Shown piece by piece: positions 6,689 to 10,000 of a DNA stretch of 10,000 bases. Where the stretch lies: assembly GCA_020216985.1 (NCBI GenBank), contig JAIWOH010000213.1, positions 1-10,000 on the forward strand, read 5' to 3'. Below the pieces are notes generated by a model that saw only the letters and a program-made list of their open reading frames with translations, searched no databases and was not told the origin of the DNA. Source of the DNA: Nitrospira sp. (lineage in GTDB: Bacteria > Nitrospirota > Nitrospiria > Nitrospirales > Nitrospiraceae). The translations under genes and the position numbers were made by a program. The first letter of the stretch is position 1, and every line of letters starts with the position of its first letter.

Positions 6689-7414
6689 ATGGATCTCTCC
6701 ATCATCATTCCGGCGTATAACGAAGAACGCCTCATCGAGCGATGTTTGGCGTCGGTCTTTGCTTCGTTGGCCCATTGCGGCAAACCGAGTCTGACGTCGG
6801 AGGTGCTGGTCGTTGACAATAACTCCACCGACAGAACGGCTCAGTTGGCAAAAGAGGCCGGAGCTCGCGTCGTCTTTGAGCCGATCAATCAAATCGGCCG
6901 GGCGCGCAACGCCGGCGCTGCCGTGGCGACCGGCGACTGGCTGCTTTTTCTGGATGCCGACAGTCTGATGAGCCCTGAGTTATTAGCCGATATCTTGATG
7001 ACGATTGAACGAAACACCTGCGTCGGCTTGGGCAGCACGCTCTTGATGAAAGGTCTGCCTTGGTGGGCGAGGGGTATCTTTCATTTTTGGCGAAGCATGT
7101 CCATCGTGTGTCGATGGGCCGCCGGCGCTCTCTTTGTATGCCGTCGGGATGCCTTTTTCGACGTCGGTGGATTTCCCGAGGACGTCTATGCGCTTGAGGA
7201 AATCGAACTCAGCAGGCGACTGAAGCAATGGGGGCGTCGGCGCAATCTTCAGTTTGTGATTTTAACGGCGCATCCACTTGAAACGTCGCCTCGGAAAGTG
7301 ACGTTGTATTCAAAGACCGAAATCGCGAGGCAGATCCTGCGCATTTTTTTTCGCCGGGGTCGAACGTTGCGGGATAAACGGCTTTTGTCCGTTTGGTACG
7401 ACGGACGGCGCTGA
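6689..7414 (+). CDS. Family 2 glycosyltransferase (GT-A fold)
   Basis: A 241-residue soluble glycosyltransferase. The N-terminus MDLSIIIPAYNEERLIERCL (1-20) is the typical GT2 nucleotide-sugar-binding start, VVDNNSTDRT (41-50) is the next conserved segment, GRARNAGAAVATGDWLLFLDADS runs through residues 70-92 and includes the metal-binding DxD motif as DAD (89-91), and GGFPEDVYALEEIELSRRL (160-178) supplies the acidic acceptor/catalytic region. It has no long transmembrane helix and is shorter than the membrane-anchored GT2 enzymes, so a cytoplasmic or peripheral enzyme is likely; the Arg-rich C-terminus (FFRRGRTLRDKR, 220-231) could favour membrane association. Donor and acceptor cannot be inferred. 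I chose ATG 6689 over the in-frame ATG at 6674 because GGTGGA (6678-6683) lies 5 bases upstream of it. No other envelope or polysaccharide genes are nearby; dnaE follows after 56 bases. Confidence 0.9.
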   Translation: MDLSIIIPAYNEERLIERCLASVFASLAHCGKPSLTSEVLVVDNNSTDRTAQLAKEAGARVVFEPINQIGRARNAGAAVATGDWLLFLDADSLMSPELLADILMTIERNTCVGLGSTLLMKGLPWWARGIFHFWRSMSIVCRWAAGALFVCRRDAFFDVGGFPEDVYALEEIELSRRLKQWGRRRNLQFVILTAHPLETSPRKVTLYSKTEIARQILRIFFRRGRTLRDKRLLSVWYDGRR

Positions 7415-7434
7415 CCGTCTGCCGGACGGCTTCA

Positions 7435-7463
7435 TTGACTTACCTGCCCCGCATTCATAGAAT
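7435..7463 (+). promoter_or_regulatory. Near-consensus sigma-70 promoter of dnaE, possibly giving a leaderless mRNA
   Basis: TTGACT (7435-7440, 5 of 6) and TAGAAT (7458-7463, 5 of 6) are separated by exactly 17 bases, the best promoter match in the window. The -10 box ends 7 bases before the dnaE ATG at 7471. A usual start site 6-8 bases after the -10 box would therefore fall at or next to the A of the ATG. Confidence 0.65.
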
Positions 7464-7470
7464 CCGGAGC

Positions 7471-10000
7471 ATGGCTTCATCGTTCGTTCATCTTCATGTG
7501 CACACCCAATTCAGTCTCCTCGACGGCGCCAACCAGATCGATCCCCTGGTTCAGCAAGTTCGGGCGTTCGGCCAGCCGGCCATTGCAATCACCGATCATG
7601 GCAATATGTTCGGCGCCGTGGAATTTTACCGAAAAGCCAAAGACGCCGGTGTCAAACCCATTATCGGGTGCGAGGCCTACATGGCCATGGGAAGCCGTCA
7701 TGCCAAAAAAGACAGCGGCCTGGCCCATAACGACTATTATCATCTGATTCTTTTGGCCAGGAACGTGACCGGCTATCAGAATTTAATCAAACTTGTCAGC
7801 AAAGGATATCTTGAGGGTTTTTACTATAAACCAAGGATAGACAAGGAACTTCTCAGAGTTCACCACGACGGAATCATTGCCCTCTCCGGCTGTTTAAGTG
7901 GAGAAATTCCCTATTTGATCGGCCGAAATGATATGGCCGGTGCCATGGCGGCGGCGGCTGAATTTCAAGAAATTTTTGGGAAAGACCAATTTTATCTCGA
8001 GGTTCAGGCCAACGGCCTTGATCACCAACGTGTCGCCAACGCCGGCCTGATTGCAATCCACAAAAAATTGGGGATTCCTCTAGCCGGAACCAACGATTGC
8101 CACTATTTGAAGAAGGAGGATGCCAGGCCTCACGAATTGATGCTGTGCCTTCAAACCGGAAAAACGCTCAGCGATCCCTCCAGAATGAAGTTCGATACGG
8201 ATCAACTTTATGTCAAGTCGACGGAGGAAATCGCTCCGGCTTTTGCGGAATTTCCCGGAGCGGTGAGCAACACCTGTCGTATTGCCGATGCTTGCGAGTT
8301 GGAATTGGCCCTCAATAGGACTCACCTGCCCCAGTACACGGTGCCGGAGGGGTTCAAAGATCGTGAAGCGTATCTGGAACATCTTGCGTTGGCCGGATTG
8401 AAGGAACGTCTTCAGGAGCGACCAAGAACCAGACCTGCCGCAGCCTATGAGTTGCGGCTTCGTGAAGAGTTGATGGTCATCTGTTCAATGGGATTTGCCG
8501 GATATTTTTTGATCGTCTGGGACATCATTCGGTTCGCGCGCTCGCGACATATTCCCGTGGGACCGGGCCGCGGGTCCGCAGCCGGCAGTCTTGTCGCGTA
8601 CGCCCTGCGCATTACCGATCTCGACCCTCTGGAGTATGCCCTCCTGTTTGAGCGGTTTCTCAATCCCGAACGGATATCTCTGCCCGACATCGACATGGAT
8701 TTTTGCATGGAACGTCGCGGAGAAGTCATCAATTACGTCGTTGAAAAATACGGCTCCGACCATGTCGCGCAAATCATCACGTTCGGAACGCTCGGCGCAA
8801 AAGCCGCGATTCGCGACGTCGGGCGCGTGCTGGAAATGCCCTATGCCGAAGCGGACAAAGTCGCGAAATTAGTGCCCAACCAGCTCAATATCACCTTGCA
8901 AGAAGCGTTGGACCTTGAACCGCGGTTGCGCGAGCTGGTCCAGACCGACGCGAAGGTCTCGGAGCTGATGACCATCGCCCGGTCGCTGGAAGGTCTCGCG
9001 CGGCACGCTTCAACCCATGCGGCCGGCGTGGTGATTTCCGAAGGCCCGCTCACGGACTACGTTCCGCTCTATAAAGGAGCCAACGACGAAATCGTCACCC
9101 AATATTCGATGGGCGACATTGAAAAGATCGGATTGGTCAAGTTCGATTTCCTCGGTTTGAAAACGTTGACGATGATCCGGCGGGCGGAAACTTTGATCAA
9201 TGAGAAACGGCCGGATGCCGCTCCCTTGCGAATCGATCGGATTCCGTTCGACGATGAGAAGACCTTTGCGCTGCTTTCCTCCGGCAAGACGACCGGCGTG
9301 TTCCAGCTTGAAAGTTCCGGCATGCGGGACTTGCTGATGGGGTTTCGGCCGGACCGGTTCGAAGACATCATCGCGATCATTGCGTTGTATCGCCCGGGCC
9401 CGATGGATCTTATTCCCGACTTCATCAAGCGCAAGCAAGGCAAGGTCCCCATCACGTACGACATGCCGGAACTGGAACCGATCCTCAAAGAGACCTACGG
9501 GGTCATCGTCTATCAGGAACAGGTCATGGCGATCGCCAACAAAGTGGCGGGGTTTTCGCTGGGACAAGCCGACATCCTCCGGCGCGCCATGGGAAAAAAG
9601 AAACCGGAAGAAATGGAAAAGCTCCGCGCCAAGTTTCTTGAAGGCGCGATGAACAACAACGTCCCCGAGAAGAAAGCCGAGCGGCTCTATGAGTTGATTC
9701 AAAAGTTCGCCGGATACGGCTTCAATAAGTCCCACGCCGCCGCCTACGCGGTTCTGTGCTATCAAACGGCATATTTGAAAGCCCACTACCCCACCGAATT
9801 CATGGCGGCGCTGATGACGACCGATATGGGCAACACGGACAAAATCATGGGGTATTTTACCGAATGCCGCGATCTCGGGATCAAAGTCCTTGGGCCGGAC
9901 ATCAATGTCAGCGGAAAAAATTTCACCGTCGTGGACGGGGCGATCCGCTTCGGGTTGGCGGCGATCAAGAACGTGGGGGAAGGCGCGGTTGAATCGATTG
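7471..10000 (+). CDS. dnaE: DNA polymerase III alpha subunit, N-terminal 843 residues
   Basis: The catalytic subunit of the replicative polymerase; the frame stays open to the window end, so about 843 of the usual 1150-1180 residues are seen and the clamp-binding and OB parts lie outside. The PHP domain (about 5-275) starts with FVHLHVHTQFSLLDGA and has putative metal ligands H9, H11, D18, H43, E68, H91, C141, D209 and H211, all present. The palm contains GPGRGSAAGSL (near 365-380) and PDIDMDF with catalytic Asp406 and Asp408; the third acidic residue is Asp559 in LVKFDFLGLKTL. Thumb and fingers motifs include RPGPMDLIPDFIKRK, YGVIVYQEQVM, LGQADILRRAMGKKK and GYGFNKSHAAAYAVL. The ATG at 7471 sits right at the family N-terminus. 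GGAG at 7466-7469 is only one base from the ATG, too close for a normal ribosome binding site, which fits the leaderless arrangement suggested by the promoter position. Confidence 0.97.
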   Translation, partial: MASSFVHLHVHTQFSLLDGANQIDPLVQQVRAFGQPAIAITDHGNMFGAVEFYRKAKDAGVKPIIGCEAYMAMGSRHAKKDSGLAHNDYYHLILLARNVTGYQNLIKLVSKGYLEGFYYKPRIDKELLRVHHDGIIALSGCLSGEIPYLIGRNDMAGAMAAAAEFQEIFGKDQFYLEVQANGLDHQRVANAGLIAIHKKLGIPLAGTNDCHYLKKEDARPHELMLCLQTGKTLSDPSRMKFDTDQLYVKSTEEIAPAFAEFPGAVSNTCRIADACELELALNRTHLPQYTVPEGFKDREAYLEHLALAGLKERLQERPRTRPAAAYELRLREELMVICSMGFAGYFLIVWDIIRFARSRHIPVGPGRGSAAGSLVAYALRITDLDPLEYALLFERFLNPERISLPDIDMDFCMERRGEVINYVVEKYGSDHVAQIITFGTLGAKAAIRDVGRVLEMPYAEADKVAKLVPNQLNITLQEALDLEPRLRELVQTDAKVSELMTIARSLEGLARHASTHAAGVVISEGPLTDYVPLYKGANDEIVTQYSMGDIEKIGLVKFDFLGLKTLTMIRRAETLINEKRPDAAPLRIDRIPFDDEKTFALLSSGKTTGVFQLESSGMRDLLMGFRPDRFEDIIAIIALYRPGPMDLIPDFIKRKQGKVPITYDMPELEPILKETYGVIVYQEQVMAIANKVAGFSLGQADILRRAMGKKKPEEMEKLRAKFLEGAMNNNVPEKKAERLYELIQKFAGYGFNKSHAAAYAVLCYQTAYLKAHYPTEFMAALMTTDMGNTDKIMGYFTECRDLGIKVLGPDINVSGKNFTVVDGAIRFGLAAIKNVGEGAVESI

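Noticed and set aside
7415..7429. CCGTC/GACGG hairpin after the glycosyltransferase stop, considered as a terminator
   Set aside because: Only a 5-bp stem without a T-run, competing with another GACGG copy upstream; too weak to call.
9010..9786. A 258-codon minus-strand open frame inside dnaE
   Set aside because: It is a shadow of the dnaE reading frame in high-GC DNA; the dnaE motifs on the other strand are unambiguous.

Overview
This is a chromosomal, housekeeping-type stretch from a Gram-negative-like bacterium of moderately high GC. The overall look of the proteins suggests Nitrospira or a relative in Nitrospirota: a DnaE with a complete PHP metal site, an FmdB zinc ribbon, a short YrdC-type TsaC and a purH-purD-tsaC cluster. 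That assignment is an impression from gene content and protein style, not a search result. I see no rRNA, tRNA, CRISPR array, complete insertion sequence or prophage.

Layout. (1) 1-993, plus strand: the C-terminal half of a class I aminotransferase (its start lies before the window), then a small FmdB-family zinc-ribbon protein with its own likely promoter. (2) 1050-5164, minus strand: purH, purD, tsaC and a small coiled-coil lipoprotein, in that transcriptional order, with a candidate promoter upstream of purH. The first two are purine-biosynthesis enzymes and TsaC makes the t6A tRNA modification precursor, so this is a nucleotide/translation housekeeping group. It converges on fmdB at about 994-1049. 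(3) 5183-5976, a gene-poor gap of about 0.8 kb. It holds a broken gene on the minus strand (5312-5655), missing its 5' end and carrying a one-base frameshift, followed by about 320 bp with no supportable gene. (4) 5977-10000, plus strand: a stand-alone helical protein resembling the RsbRD N-terminal sensor domain, a strong hairpin, a family 2 glycosyltransferase, and the first 843 codons of dnaE, the replicative polymerase, which runs off the window.

The points most worth a second look are the decayed gene at 5312-5655; the near-consensus promoter placed so close to the dnaE ATG that the transcript would be leaderless; the apparently complete nine-residue PHP metal site in DnaE, suggesting intrinsic proofreading; the stand-alone RsbRD_N-like gene with its very strong ribosome binding site; and the long perfect hairpin after it, which lacks a U-tract. 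I found no convincing evidence for a wholly new multi-gene system.
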